DNA of 64,000 nucleotides from Neobacillus sp. SuZ13 (GCF_030123365.1 NZ_CP126107.1:605501-669500); one strand, 5' to 3'. Shown: positions 16,052-25,670, counted from the stretch's first letter. Numbers and translations are program-made. The notes: a model not told the origin generated them from the sequence alone.

Positions 16052-17258
16052 AACAATGTCCCATTTCTACATAATAGTTTTTCTCAGTCAGGGCTTTATG
16101 CAATAGCTCAATATGATCGTGGTTTTTAGTCTCAACCGAAATCTCAATTTGAGCATAGCCAGGATAAATATCCTTGCCGATTCGATGAAGATTAACGGAT
16201 TGAACATTGGCATCTAAATCAGTAATCGAGCCTAAGACCCGTTGCAGTTCACCAGGTTTGTCTTTTAAAGTAATAATAAAATTAGCGTATCTTCCAGACT
16301 CAACCAAGCCCCGTTCAATAATTCTTGAGATAAAATTCATATCGACGTTCCCACCGCTTAACACAGCCACCACTTTTTTCTTCTTTATATTTATTTTTTC
16401 ATAAAGTAAGGAAGCAAGTGAGACAGCACCCGAACCCTCTACTAACAGTTTATTTCTTTCCAATAGCATAAGCATGGTCCTTGCAATTTCCATTTCATCG
16501 ACACAAAATACATCGTCCACGTATTTTTGGACCACTTCAAACGGTTTGAGGCCCGGTTTCTTCACTGCAATTCCATCCGCCATTGTAGGGGTTGAATCCA
16601 CCATAACAGGCTTATGTTCAAACAGGGACTGTTTCATACTTGGGCAGGCAAGTGCTTGAATACCGTATACAGATATATTGGGATTTTTCTCCTTAATAGC
16701 CGTAGCGACACCAGCAATCAGCCCTCCGCCGCCAATAGGGCAAATAACAGCTTCTACTTCAGGGAGCTGATCAAGAATTTCTAATCCAACCGTTCCTTGC
16801 CCTGTCATAATTTCTTCATCATCAAAAGCGTGAATAAAAGTAGCACCCATTTGCTCTTTCAGTTCTAATGCATAAGCGAGAGCGTCATCAAATACTGCCC
16901 CTTCTAGGACAACTTCTGCCCCATATTGCTTTGTAGCCAGGATTTTACTAAGTGGTGCACCTTTTGGCATTACTATGGTACAAGGAACACCAAGCATTTG
17001 GCTCGAATAGGCCACACCTTGTGCGTGATTTCCCGCTGATGCAGCGACTACACCCTTTGCCAGTTCCTCCTTTGATAACGAATTAAGCTTATTGTACGAG
17101 CCCCTTACTTTAAAGGAGCCTGTCTTTTGGAGATTTTCCAGTTTTAAAAAGATTTCATTATGAGCGAGCTGACTAAATGTTTTCGAGTAATCAAGGGGAG
17201 TGGTATGAACAATTCCCTTCATTTTCTCACGTGCTACGATGATATCGTCAATGTTCAA
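16050..17258 (-). CDS. ilvA: Threonine ammonia-lyase (threonine dehydratase) with ACT domain
   Basis: PLP enzyme converting L-threonine to 2-oxobutanoate and ammonia, the entry to isoleucine synthesis or threonine catabolism. The PLP lysine lies in TGSFKVRGSYNK, with the SAGNHAQGVAYSS asparagine loop and the phosphate loop IGGGGL. A single C-terminal ACT domain (about residues 325-402) follows NFIITLKDKPGELQRVLG. At 402 aa with one ACT it resembles the short TdcB/IlvA form. The start is a TTG (17258) 7 nt after GGAGGAGG; the ATG-initiated frame to 17312 lacks an RBS. Confidence 0.9.
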   Translation of the reverse strand: MNIDDIIVAREKMKGIVHTTPLDYSKTFSQLAHNEIFLKLENLQKTGSFKVRGSYNKLNSLSKEELAKGVVAASAGNHAQGVAYSSQMLGVPCTIVMPKGAPLSKILATKQYGAEVVLEGAVFDDALAYALELKEQMGATFIHAFDDEEIMTGQGTVGLEILDQLPEVEAVICPIGGGGLIAGVATAIKEKNPNISVYGIQALACPSMKQSLFEHKPVMVDSTPTMADGIAVKKPGLKPFEVVQKYVDDVFCVDEMEIARTMLMLLERNKLLVEGSGAVSLASLLYEKINIKKKKVVAVLSGGNVDMNFISRIIERGLVESGRYANFIITLKDKPGELQRVLGSITDLDANVQSVNLHRIGKDIYPGYAQIEISVETKNHDHIELLHKALTEKNYYVEMGHC

Positions 17259-17403
17259 TGTATTTCCTCCTCCGTCCAAAAAAGTTCTTCTTTTTAGGAT
17301 GTACTGGAGCAAATAAACTATGTCATGAAAAGACTAATTGTAGAAAGAGAGGCATAAGGTCTGTCCAGGCTTTCACTTCTCTATTCGTGTTTGCGGTGGA
17401 ATA

Positions 17404-19437
17404 CTAATGAGAATGGAGACTGCTTTCTTCCATCCAATAGGCTTCCCGAATATTGATCTGCTTGCGAATTTTCCGGATGATATCGGTGGTGATTTCTCCT
17501 TCTTCGTACAAATTCTGAATTTCATCTCTTTCAGCCTGGAATGCCTTTACACGCAATTCTCTTTGTAAATCTCTGTAATGAGCAGAGTCGGCACCCTTTT
17601 TTGCTAATTTAAATTTCGTAAGCATTTCGCTATATTCTCCGATAATCACTAAATACACATGCTCATTTTCAGGTGTCATCTGGTTATTTAAAGACTTAAT
17701 GGCGGCTTTAGCCATATTCATTTTTAACTGAATCATTTTCTTCAATTGTGCCTGGCGGGTTTCAAGCTGTTGCTGGCTTTTCGGCATGATTAATTGAATC
17801 AGTTTTAATACACTTCTTTTAGCCAGTGTTCCGATAAATAATCTTCTAAAGCGCATCCGATTGGTCACAGCAAGCCTCATTCTCTGAATATGTTCCTCAG
17901 ACAAATAATAAGTTTCTCGGTCTATTTTACCCTCTAATTTTAATGTTTCAATGTAGAGGGCTTCAGCGTCCAAAGCCTTCATCCGAATTTCAGTTTCGAG
18001 TATTTTTAGGTGCTCGGAGTTTTTATTATTTTCAGTAATCAGTTGATTTCGGATTTGATTGTATGAGGCAATTACCGAGACCGCTGCGCCACGATTCTCA
18101 TCATTCATCAATTCACGAATCGAACGAATGGCTGAATCAATCGTCCGCAGCTTCGCCTCTCGCAACATTTCTTTCCGTTGTTCATTAGCGTTTACTTTTT
18201 CCGTTCTTGCAAGAATAGGCAAAAAGATACTGGCCGTTATGAGCGTAACTAGAATAACTCCAGCAGCTATAAAAATAATTAAAGAACGCTGAGGAAAGGG
18301 AGATCCGTCGGCTAGGACATATGGAATGGTGAATGCCCCTGCCAGGGTAACCGCTCCTCTGACTCCGGAAATAGTGAGAATGCCAATCGCTCTCATTGAG
18401 GGCATTTTGATTTCCTTTTTGAGCCACTCCCACTTCCAGGCCGCGCCGATCCATAAGAAGCGCAAGAAGAGAAGTGCAGTTGATATGATGAAAATATACT
18501 TACTCACTTCCCAATTATTAAACAGCGGGTCTTTGAAAATTTCACTAATAACACTTGGAATTTGCAGACCTAAAAGGACGAACACTAATCCGTTCAAAAT
18601 ATAGATAAGTACCGTCCACGTGTTTTGTGAAACCAATTGCAATTTCATCGCAGGGGATTGGTCACGTTCCCGGTAGATGGTATGTACAATACCTGCCGAA
18701 ACGACAGATAAAATACCCGAGAGATGAACATGCTCCACAAGGTAAAAAATCACGAATGGGGTGAGAAGTTGGATCAACATGTGGATGGTCACATCCTCCA
18801 TCCCCAGCCGGCGAATAAAGATTTTCAGTTGAATGATTAGTATCGAAAGAAGTGCACCGCCAGCCAGTCCGCCCATAGCAATTACGATGAAACTCCCGCT
18901 TGCCTGAGCCAATGAAAAAACACCTGTTACCGTCGCGGCAACCGCAAATTTAAATGCAACCAATCCAGAGGCATCGTTCATTAATCCCTCTCCTTCAAGG
19001 ATATGCATGATCGTTTCCGGTATCTTCACCCGACTCGAAATGGCACTTACAGCAACGACATCGGTCGGAGAAAGAATCGCAGCCAAAGCAAAAGCGGCTG
19101 GCAGTGGAATCGACGGAATCAGCCAATAGATTAAATATCCTATTGCAAATACGGTAACAAACACAAGACCAAGAGCCAGCAATAGGATTGGTTTTCGTAA
19201 TTTCCATAATGCGTGCCGTGAAACATTTTTACCATCATGAAAAAGCAGGGGAGCGATAAATAAAACAAAGAACAATTCCGGTTCCATCGGGATATGAATG
19301 CCTAACGGCAGCGAAGCAAGTAACACCCCGAGTGCAATTTGAACCAGCGGTACTGGGACGTATGGCAAAAAATGATGGATAAAACTAGATAATCCAATGA
19401 CAGCAAGTAAAAAAAGTATAAGCAAAAAAAGTTCCAT
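17404..19437 (-). CDS. CPA1 family Na+/H+ antiporter
   Basis: A 677-aa monovalent cation:proton antiporter. About 12 membrane segments occupy residues 1-410, with conserved AILSPTDVVAVSAI and LEGEGLMNDASGLVAFKF (the ion-binding ND and SPTD motifs) and GVRGAVTLAGAFTIP. The long cytoplasmic tail (about residues 420-677) is charged and helical. It contributes to sodium and pH homeostasis and resembles Bacillus NhaK-type carriers. The ATG has AGAGGAG upstream. It forms a single-gene unit. Confidence 0.9.
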   Translation of the reverse strand: MELFLLILFLLAVIGLSSFIHHFLPYVPVPLVQIALGVLLASLPLGIHIPMEPELFFVLFIAPLLFHDGKNVSRHALWKLRKPILLLALGLVFVTVFAIGYLIYWLIPSIPLPAAFALAAILSPTDVVAVSAISSRVKIPETIMHILEGEGLMNDASGLVAFKFAVAATVTGVFSLAQASGSFIVIAMGGLAGGALLSILIIQLKIFIRRLGMEDVTIHMLIQLLTPFVIFYLVEHVHLSGILSVVSAGIVHTIYRERDQSPAMKLQLVSQNTWTVLIYILNGLVFVLLGLQIPSVISEIFKDPLFNNWEVSKYIFIISTALLFLRFLWIGAAWKWEWLKKEIKMPSMRAIGILTISGVRGAVTLAGAFTIPYVLADGSPFPQRSLIIFIAAGVILVTLITASIFLPILARTEKVNANEQRKEMLREAKLRTIDSAIRSIRELMNDENRGAAVSVIASYNQIRNQLITENNKNSEHLKILETEIRMKALDAEALYIETLKLEGKIDRETYYLSEEHIQRMRLAVTNRMRFRRLFIGTLAKRSVLKLIQLIMPKSQQQLETRQAQLKKMIQLKMNMAKAAIKSLNNQMTPENEHVYLVIIGEYSEMLTKFKLAKKGADSAHYRDLQRELRVKAFQAERDEIQNLYEEGEITTDIIRKIRKQINIREAYWMEESSLHSH

Positions 19438-19563
19438 TGCAGGTCTCCTCTCTTAAGTATTTTGTGTAATTAAGATATTTTTCAACACATTCGAGAGGGG
19501 AATTTCACTTTTTCAAAAAAATAAGCGAACAGTGCAGGCTTCGCCACATTCGATTCAGGATTC

Positions 19564-19823
19564 GTATGGTGCCCGTGGAGAGGAGGGAATTGATTAACGG
19601 GTAATCATAGGAGCTGTATGGTGCCCGTGAGGAGTGGAAAATTAGTTCAGCGGTAATCATAGGAGCCGTATATTGCCCGTGGGGAGTGAAAAATGGTTTC
19701 AGCGGTAACCATAGGAGTTGTATGGTTCCCCTGAAGTCGGAAAAAATGGTTAAACGGTAACTAGTGAATGCGAATAGTACCCGTGAAGGGTGGAAAATCA
19801 GGTAAGCGGTAACTTGTGGAAAC
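19564..19823. repeat. 52-bp tandem repeat array (five units)
   Basis: Five successive units start at 19564, 19616, 19668, 19720 and 19772, exactly 52 bp apart. Each carries GTATGGTGCCCGTG-like and CGGTAATCATAGGAG-like blocks. Units 1-3 are close to each other, while 4 and 5 have diverged without changing length. Degenerate flanking half units may precede 19564 and follow 19823. The period is not a multiple of three and no frame runs through, so it is non-coding. It fills most of the 458-bp gap between the antiporter gene and ilvE. Confidence 0.88.
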
Positions 19824-19856
19824 GAGTGTCACTGTGATGAGGTAAGATTTGCTAAA

Positions 19857-19884
19857 CAAAAAAGAACCGGGCGGTTTGCCCGGC
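19857..19884 (-). terminator. Terminator of ilvE
   Basis: Minus-strand CCGGGC-aaacc-GCCCGG hairpin (19867-19883) is followed by TTCTTTTTT. Confidence 0.88.
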
Positions 19885-19895
19885 CAGTATCCTTT

Positions 19896-20987
19896 TTACA
19901 CCTCTACCTGTTCAACCTTCACTGTCCAGTTAAACGGATCTTCTTTTTTCCCAGTTTGGATGCCGGTCACTTCATCATAAATACGCTGAGAGAGTTCACC
20001 GATTTGACGATCATTTATTGTAATTGCTTGGTCATTCCAAGTTAATTCGCCAACAGGGGAAATAACAGCAGCTGTTCCTGCACCAAACACTTCTTCAAGC
20101 TCGCCGCGTGCATGCGCTGCGAATACCTCTTCAATCGAGATCTTCTCTTCTCGTACAGGGATATTCCAGTATTTTAATAATTCAATCACGGAATCACGTG
20201 TTACCCCTGGTAAGATACTTCCATTTAATCGTGGTGTGACTACTTCACCATTAATTTTGAAGAAGATATTCATGCTGCCAACTTCTTCTACATACTTATT
20301 CTCCTTAGCATCAAGCCAGAGAATTTGGGCAAATCCATTTTCATCTGCTTTTTCCTGTGCTTTCAGACTGGCAGCATAGTTTCCAGCTGTTTTTACATGA
20401 CCTACTCCGCCAATAACAGCCCGAACATAATGTTCTTCTACATAGATTCTAACAGGGCTTAACTGGTCTCCATAATAAGCTCCAGATGGAGAGAGAATCA
20501 CAAGCAATTTATATTGTTTCGCAGGGCGGACGCCAAGATATGGTTCCGTTGAGAATATAAAAGGACGAATGTAGAGAGAAGTCCCTTCACCTTCAGGAAC
20601 CCAATCTTTTTCAGTTAAAATTAATTGTTTAATCGCTTTTAATAGAAATTCCTCATCAATTTGCGGAATGCATAGTCTTTCGCATGATTCATTCAAACGT
20701 CTCATGTTTTTTTCTGGACGGAAAAGCTGGATGGCACCATCAGCCGTCTTATAGGCTTTCATTCCCTCAAAGATTGCTTGTCCATAGTGAAAAACCATCG
20801 CAGACGGTTCAAGCGTTAAGGGTTCATAAGGAGTAATTCTCGGATCATACCAGCCGACTTCATGTTGATAATCCATGACAAACATATAATCACTAAAATA
20901 CTTTCCAAAACCAAGTGATGCAAAATCAGGCTTTTCCTTTAACACTTCTCTTTGAATAAATGCAATATCTTGTTTCATGGTTAACAC
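19896..20987 (-). CDS. ilvE: Branched-chain amino acid aminotransferase
   Basis: PLP class IV aminotransferase (363 aa) that reversibly transaminates leucine, isoleucine and valine with 2-oxoglutarate. Visible are FHYGQAIFEGMKAYKT, YIRPFIFSTEPYLGV, the PLP-lysine region GHVKTAGNYAASLKAQ, EEVGSMNIFF and GSILPGVTRDSV. It is a monocistronic gene with its own terminator. The 286-bp gap upstream (20988-21273) shows no T-box, and I could not find a convincing promoter or CodY box there. Confidence 0.93.
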   Translation of the reverse strand: MLTMKQDIAFIQREVLKEKPDFASLGFGKYFSDYMFVMDYQHEVGWYDPRITPYEPLTLEPSAMVFHYGQAIFEGMKAYKTADGAIQLFRPEKNMRRLNESCERLCIPQIDEEFLLKAIKQLILTEKDWVPEGEGTSLYIRPFIFSTEPYLGVRPAKQYKLLVILSPSGAYYGDQLSPVRIYVEEHYVRAVIGGVGHVKTAGNYAASLKAQEKADENGFAQILWLDAKENKYVEEVGSMNIFFKINGEVVTPRLNGSILPGVTRDSVIELLKYWNIPVREEKISIEEVFAAHARGELEEVFGAGTAAVISPVGELTWNDQAITINDRQIGELSQRIYDEVTGIQTGKKEDPFNWTVKVEQVEV

Positions 20988-21273
20988 CTCTTGTCGATTC
21001 TCTACTTTATCTTGTTGATTAGTAGGCTTGTGTACTATAGAAATTCTAAATTGAAAGTAACTTTATTATCTAACTATACCACTTAAGCAGTACCTACTGC
21101 TATTCTCTAGATTAAAAAAATCGAATAATTCTAAAAATAAAGAATCGATGTCTTTATGTTTTTAGGATAGTAACATAATTAACTAAAAAGATGAAGAAAC
21201 TAAAAATTAATACCTAAACAGGTCAAAAGGATAATGGTTTATAACGATTTCCATAGTATTTACATATACATTT

Positions 21274-21722
21274 ATGCTGATTCTTCCAAAGCGATTTCCG
21301 CTTTCCATAACCCTTCTTATGCTTCTTTTTAGCATGACATATGCTCAAGTCATTGATCATATATTAGCCGGAACAAAATTTGATTTATACGATATTATTG
21401 ATGTAGAAAAATATGAATGGTTTGATTTTATTACTTGGTTTCTTTACCCGCCCTTTGGCTATGCCTTTGTTTATTTTTATGATAAATGGAGGTAAAAGGG
21501 ATCAGGGTATTTTGGTACATAGTATCATGGTCATTCATTTCATTAGTAGTTGAGGTCCTTAGCTTTAAGCTACATGTATTCACGTACAAAGGATGGAAGT
21601 TTTCGTATTCCTTTCCGATTTATCTCGTGACTCTATGTATTTATTTGCTTGTCTTTCTTTATTTAAAAGACACTTTTGAAAAATTAAAGCGTACACCAAT
21701 CAATTCAGATAGTGGAGGGTAA
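21274..21722 (+). pseudogene. Small membrane protein gene split by a frameshift (CBO0543-like)
   Basis: Two short frames, 73 aa (21274-21495) and 78 aa (21486-21722), overlap by 10 bp in different phases. Both are hydrophobic. Joined at ...FYDKW|VKGIRVFWYIVSW... they give one protein of about 148 aa with four membrane segments. The second half (FKLHVFTYKGWKFSYSFPIYLV) resembles CBO0543-type membrane proteins, by memory only. The second frame's ATG (21486) has no ribosome-binding site. A one-base indel in a single gene therefore explains the region better than two genes. A sequencing error or a programmed shift is also possible. Confidence 0.55.
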
Positions 21723-21724
21723 CA

Positions 21725-22159
21725 ATGGTAGATGTTTTTACAGAAATAATAATCGAGCGACCGGTGGGAGAAGTATCAAAATATGGGGCGAATCCTGACA
21801 ACGCTCCGGAATGGTATGTAAATATCCAATCTGCCGAATGGCAAACAGAAAAACCATTGAGGTTGGGTACAAGAGTGGCGTTTAAAGCCCGTTTTCTTGG
21901 AAGGGAACTTGCCTATATCTATGAAATCACTGAATTTATACCAGAAAAAAAGCTAGTTATGAAAACTGCACAAGGGCCGTTTCCGATGGAGACCATCTAT
22001 ACTTGGGAATCTATCGAGGGAAATCGCACACGGATGACGTTAAGGAATAAAGGGAATCCAACCGGTTTTTCAAAAGTATTTGCACCGTTTATGGCTCCGA
22101 TGATGAAACGAGCAAACATGAAAGATTTAAAAAATATTAAACAAATTCTTGAGTCCTAA
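21725..22159 (+). CDS. SRPBCC family (polyketide cyclase/START-like) protein
   Basis: A 144-aa helix-grip protein. N-terminal [26 protein letters not shown], a central beta sheet with [22 protein letters not shown] and a C-terminal helix after [10 protein letters not shown] are typical of the SRPBCC superfamily, which binds hydrophobic ligands. The ligand is unknown. It starts 2 bp after the preceding frame (GGAGGG RBS), so it probably shares its transcript. Confidence 0.8.
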   Translation: MVDVFTEIIIERPVGEVSKYGANPDNAPEWYVNIQSAEWQTEKPLRLGTRVAFKARFLGRELAYIYEITEFIPEKKLVMKTAQGPFPMETIYTWESIEGNRTRMTLRNKGNPTGFSKVFAPFMAPMMKRANMKDLKNIKQILES

Positions 22160-22166
22160 CAGTGCC

Positions 22167-22197
22167 GAAAAAAAACGCCACAAATGGGCGTCTAAAA
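22167..22197. terminator. Bidirectional terminator
   Basis: ACGCC-acaaatg-GGCGT (22175-22191) is flanked by an A-run on the left and an A/T-rich tail on the right. It serves both the SRPBCC gene and the convergent small ORF. Confidence 0.75.
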
Positions 22198-22199
22198 AA

Positions 22200-22367
22200 T
22201 CAAGATTGTTCATTGTTTTCAGCTGCATTAGTAAAAGCATTGGGGTCGACCGTGTTTGCACCATAATCTGGAACATTACTCGCATGCTCCTCGTGATACT
22301 GAGACCCGGCCCCTTGCTGATTAGGATTGGTTTTCCCTTTTTGCTGGTTGTTTTGTTGATTTGGCAT
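22200..22367 (-). CDS. Small Asn/Gln-rich hydrophilic protein (55 aa), unknown
   Basis: Below usual ORF length cut-offs. The ATG at 22367 follows a strong AGGGGGTGA ribosome-binding site. The 55-residue product starts MPNQQNNQQKGKTNPNQQ and ends ENNEQS. It is highly hydrophilic, with no Cys or Trp, and reminiscent of small Bacillus spore-associated proteins, but I cannot assign a family. A terminator follows directly after the stop. Confidence 0.6.
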   Translation of the reverse strand: MPNQQNNQQKGKTNPNQQGAGSQYHEEHASNVPDYGANTVDPNAFTNAAENNEQS

Positions 22368-22442
22368 ATACTCACCCCCTAAATTTAAGAGTAGTATACC
22401 TTTTATGGATGGAATTATTCGTACTCCTCATTTATTCAAGAA

Positions 22443-23225
22443 TCAGCGATGCATGGTCCACATTCCAATATCTTTAAAGCCCAACCGCTTATAAATTCGG
22501 CCAGCCTCAGGATTATCATAGAATAAGCAAAGCGTTTTCCCTTCATTTAAGACATCCTGAACGACCTTTTTCATAATAGAAGTGGCGAGACCTTTCCGGC
22601 GGTATTCCTTCCTCGTGCAGACACCGACAATCATTGCCGACATTGAATTTTCCGCTGCGGTTGAAACACAAGCGGTCATAACCCCATTGTCCTCTGTAAA
22701 ATAGGTTCTTGATGTATTCGCCTCAATGGATTGTACCAATACGTCACGGGCATCATCTCTGACATAAAATTCTTCAATAGATTTGCGGAGTTCTAAAATT
22801 TGGTCAACATCCTCGATGCTAGCCTTTTTATATACGACATTATCAGGAGACAGGCATTCATCAGTACGGCATTCGGCAAAATAAGTCACTTGCTTTTTAC
22901 CAAGCTGGAGGTCATCATATGCTTCAAATTTAGCAACAATTTCTGATTTTCCGGATAAGAGAATAGGCTGGCTGTATTCCTTAATAATCGATACAAAACC
23001 GCTCGGATCGAATTCTCCTTTTGCATAAGGTATAAAAGATTGATGGAACCTAAGAAGTACGGCTATAATTGTGTTCTGTTCATCAAATTCGGCCCAGAGT
23101 TCTTGGGACTCGGAAGAATAACCGAATGCCTCAATATCCCCGATAATAAATAGATTTATAGATGGTTCCTCACCTAAAAAAGCAAGAACCTGTTGATGGT
23201 CTTGGTCTGTAAGTTTTCTAATCAC
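22443..23225 (-). CDS. GNAT family N-acetyltransferase
   Basis: A 260-aa protein with a GNAT domain in the C-terminal half: IEDVDQILELRKSIEEFY, then the acetyl-CoA-binding IVGVCTRKEYRRKGLATSIMKKVVQDVL (about residues 195-222), and LFYDNPEAGRIYKRLGF. The N-terminal half (residues 1-130) is a divergent second domain. The acceptor is unknown. It is convergent with the SRPBCC transcript. Confidence 0.82.
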   Translation of the reverse strand: MIRKLTDQDHQQVLAFLGEEPSINLFIIGDIEAFGYSSESQELWAEFDEQNTIIAVLLRFHQSFIPYAKGEFDPSGFVSIIKEYSQPILLSGKSEIVAKFEAYDDLQLGKKQVTYFAECRTDECLSPDNVVYKKASIEDVDQILELRKSIEEFYVRDDARDVLVQSIEANTSRTYFTEDNGVMTACVSTAAENSMSAMIVGVCTRKEYRRKGLATSIMKKVVQDVLNEGKTLCLFYDNPEAGRIYKRLGFKDIGMWTMHR

Positions 23226-23471
23226 GGCAATTCCCCCCTTATTTTCAATAAGGTAACGAAATAATTGGAAAATTTCAAGTGTTTTATAGAATTCTAGTTC
23301 CTAAATTCTGACTCTTTCCATATTGTTGTGAAAACAAGGGGGGAGGGGCAAATATTATCCGCAAGTTTTAAATATCTGAATAACTGAAAGTCGTCCAAAT
23401 AAGTATATCTTTTAACTAGTAAGCGTATACATTATGTTAGAGATTCTAAAAACTAGTAAAGGGGAATATCG

Positions 23472-24434
23472 ATGAAAAATAGAATTGATCCTGAATTGAG
23501 AGAGACACTCGAATTATTTCCACCGCTTGATTTGGACAACCTGAAGGAATTTAGACAGTTTATGGCAGAGGCCGCAGAATCTATCGAAATACCAATAGAT
23601 GAGCATGTTGCTATTTATGACCGGATGATTCCTGGTCCAGAGGCTAACCTTGAAGTCAGGGTACGAATTTATGAACCAAAGGAAAAAGATGAGAGGTTAC
23701 CAGGTCTCTTGTGGATTCACGGTGGCGGATATGTCCTCGGAACGCCAGAGGATAATGATGTCTTGTGTCAGCAATTTGTCATTGATGCAAATTGTGTGGT
23801 GGTTTCGGTTGATTATCGTTTAGCTCCAGAGGATCCATATCCAGCAGGCTTGGAAGATTGCTATGCGGCCCTACAATGGATGTCTGAAAATGCGAATGAA
23901 TTAGGCATTGATTCGTCCCGGATTGGAGCAGCAGGGGCTAGTGCAGGCGGAGGGCTAACTGCTGCCCTAGCGTTATTGGCTCGCGATCGAAAAGGCCCTA
24001 AATTATGTTTTCAAATGCCGTTGTATCCGATGATTGATGATCACAATAATACACCATCAAGTTTAGAAATAACCGGAAATATGATTTGGAACCATGATCT
24101 CAATGAAAAATGCTGGTCCATGTACCTCAATGGAGAAAATCGAACGGAAAATGTTTCGGCGTATGCCGCACCAGCGCGAGCAACCGACCTAACGGGGCTG
24201 CCTTATACCTATACTTGCGTAGGGCAACTAGATCCATTCCGTGATGAGACACTTACCTATGTAACAAAGCTTAGCCAGGCTGGCGTTGATGTGGAATTCC
24301 ACCTTTATCCTGGATGTTATCACGGATTTGAAGGTCTTACTCCAAACGCCGCTATTAGCCAGCGTGCAGTAGCCGAATATGTAGGTGCTGTAAAGCATGT
24401 ACTGCACCGTAAGATTACTGTGAAAAATGGGTAA
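23472..24434 (+). CDS. Alpha/beta hydrolase, hormone-sensitive-lipase family esterase
   Basis: A 320-aa carboxylesterase. The oxyanion-hole motif is HGGGY (residues 83-87). The nucleophile is S157 in GASAGGG, and the acid and base are probably the Asp in GQLDPFRDE and His in CYHGFE. No signal peptide is visible, so it is cytoplasmic. It acts on short-chain esters; the physiological substrate is unknown. The RBS is AAAGGGG before ATG 23472. Confidence 0.88.
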   Translation: MKNRIDPELRETLELFPPLDLDNLKEFRQFMAEAAESIEIPIDEHVAIYDRMIPGPEANLEVRVRIYEPKEKDERLPGLLWIHGGGYVLGTPEDNDVLCQQFVIDANCVVVSVDYRLAPEDPYPAGLEDCYAALQWMSENANELGIDSSRIGAAGASAGGGLTAALALLARDRKGPKLCFQMPLYPMIDDHNNTPSSLEITGNMIWNHDLNEKCWSMYLNGENRTENVSAYAAPARATDLTGLPYTYTCVGQLDPFRDETLTYVTKLSQAGVDVEFHLYPGCYHGFEGLTPNAAISQRAVAEYVGAVKHVLHRKITVKNG

Positions 24435-24459
24435 AACTTAGTTCCACTAAAAGTAAACA

Positions 24460-24494
24460 AAAAAGGCGGACAGTACCACTGTCTGCCTTTTTTT
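24460..24494 (+). terminator. Terminator after the esterase gene
   Basis: AGGCGGACAG-tacca-CTGTCTGCCT (24464-24488) is followed by TTTTTTT, with an A-run on the other side. Confidence 0.88.
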
Positions 24495-24732
24495 CTGCCA
24501 TTTTATTACTTTGTAGGAAACTCTAATAACCTAATTGTTTACCTAGACCAAAAATATAGGGTGTTTATTAGGCATGTTGTACAATTTATAATACGTGAAA
24601 TATGTCGTAAATTTAGAGCAGGGATTATCTCAATTTAAGATAATGGCTTTTCGGTTGGATTTTATTGGACTAGATAATAATTTACAATTTAGCAATTCGA
24701 TTTTACTTACAAGAAGGATGTGTAGTGTTCAA

Positions 24733-25605
24733 ATGAAGAAAACAGTTATATATAAGAGTAATGATTGTTTTTCAATAAAGGCTGATTTCTATGGAAATAG
24801 CAAAGATCATGCACCAGTTATAGTTTATATTCATGGTGGTGGGCTTGTTTGGGGGACAAGAGAAGGAATAAGTGATGAGATGATAAAATTTTACAATGAT
24901 AATGGATTTGCTTTGTTTTCTATCGACTATAGGCTAGCTCCTGAAACAAAATTACCGGGCATTCTGGATGATGTTCAAGATGCATTACGGTGGCTAAAAT
25001 CAGAAGGACCAAATGAATTTTCCATTGATCCGGAAAGAATTGCTGTTGTTGGTAGTTCTGCAGGTGGTTTTTTGGCGCTTTGTACGGGTTCATTTACACA
25101 TAAACCACGTGCAATTGTCTCTTTTTATGGCTATGGAGATATCACTGGTAAATGGGCAACAAATCCCAGCAGTTTTTATTTACAAAAGGACCATGTCACT
25201 AAAAATATTGCTAGAAGGCTTATCTCCGACCAAGTGATTACAGAGGCATCGATTGAACAGAGGTTTCTCTATTATGTGTATGCCCGACAACAAGGGATAT
25301 GGATCCAAGAGATTACGGGGATAAATCCAAAAATACATAAGGATGCACTCTTAAAGTTTTGTCCAAAGCAAAATATTACTAGGGATTATTCACCAACTTT
25401 ACTGTTACACGGGACAAAGGATGAGGATGTTCCATATGAACAATCGGTATTTATGAGAGGAGCACTGATAAAAGAAAGGGTTGAAACCAAGTTAATCACA
25501 ATTCCAAATGGAGAGCATGTATTTGATAAGGATTTTGATAATCCGGTTGTCCAAGGTGCATTGAGACAAGTGATTGAATTCCTTCAATACCATTTATCGG
25601 AATAG
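24733..25605 (+). CDS. Alpha/beta hydrolase (esterase/lipase)
   Basis: A 290-aa hydrolase with HGGGL (oxyanion hole), YRLAPETKLPG, the nucleophile elbow VVGSSAGG, and the acid and base in HGTKDEDVP and GEHVFD. The chosen start ATG 24733 follows AGAAGGA at a longish spacing; in-frame ATGs at 24718 and 24595 are poorer. Base composition is more AT-rich than the preceding esterase, which it does not closely resemble. The substrate is unknown. Confidence 0.8.
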   Translation: MKKTVIYKSNDCFSIKADFYGNSKDHAPVIVYIHGGGLVWGTREGISDEMIKFYNDNGFALFSIDYRLAPETKLPGILDDVQDALRWLKSEGPNEFSIDPERIAVVGSSAGGFLALCTGSFTHKPRAIVSFYGYGDITGKWATNPSSFYLQKDHVTKNIARRLISDQVITEASIEQRFLYYVYARQQGIWIQEITGINPKIHKDALLKFCPKQNITRDYSPTLLLHGTKDEDVPYEQSVFMRGALIKERVETKLITIPNGEHVFDKDFDNPVVQGALRQVIEFLQYHLSE

Positions 25606-25640
25606 GTCATATCGACTTCTTAATCTCCCAAAAATATAAC

Positions 25641-25670
25641 GGGCCCCGTGGTTTATTGGGAACGGGGCCA
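25641..25670. terminator. Bidirectional terminator between convergent genes
   Basis: GGCCCCG/CGGGGCC stem (25642-25669) lies between the hydrolase stop and the PucR-like stop. The minus strand has the better T-rich tail. Confidence 0.6.

Noticed and set aside
19564..19823. Tandem array considered as a CRISPR
   Set aside because: The 52-bp units are contiguous with no unique spacers of regular size between constant repeats, and no cas genes are nearby.
20988..21273. T-box or CodY control region upstream of ilvE
   Set aside because: No T-box core (AGGGTGGNACCGCG) is present, and the best CodY-like stretch is too degenerate to support.
23418..23431. Possible cre site before the esterase gene at 23472
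   Set aside because: AGTAAGCGTATACA matches 12 of 14 positions but breaks the conserved T after the CG, and no clear promoter is associated.
25013..25237. 74-aa frame overlapping the hydrolase at 24733
   Set aside because: Out-of-frame shadow of the catalytic-serine region of a recognised alpha/beta hydrolase.
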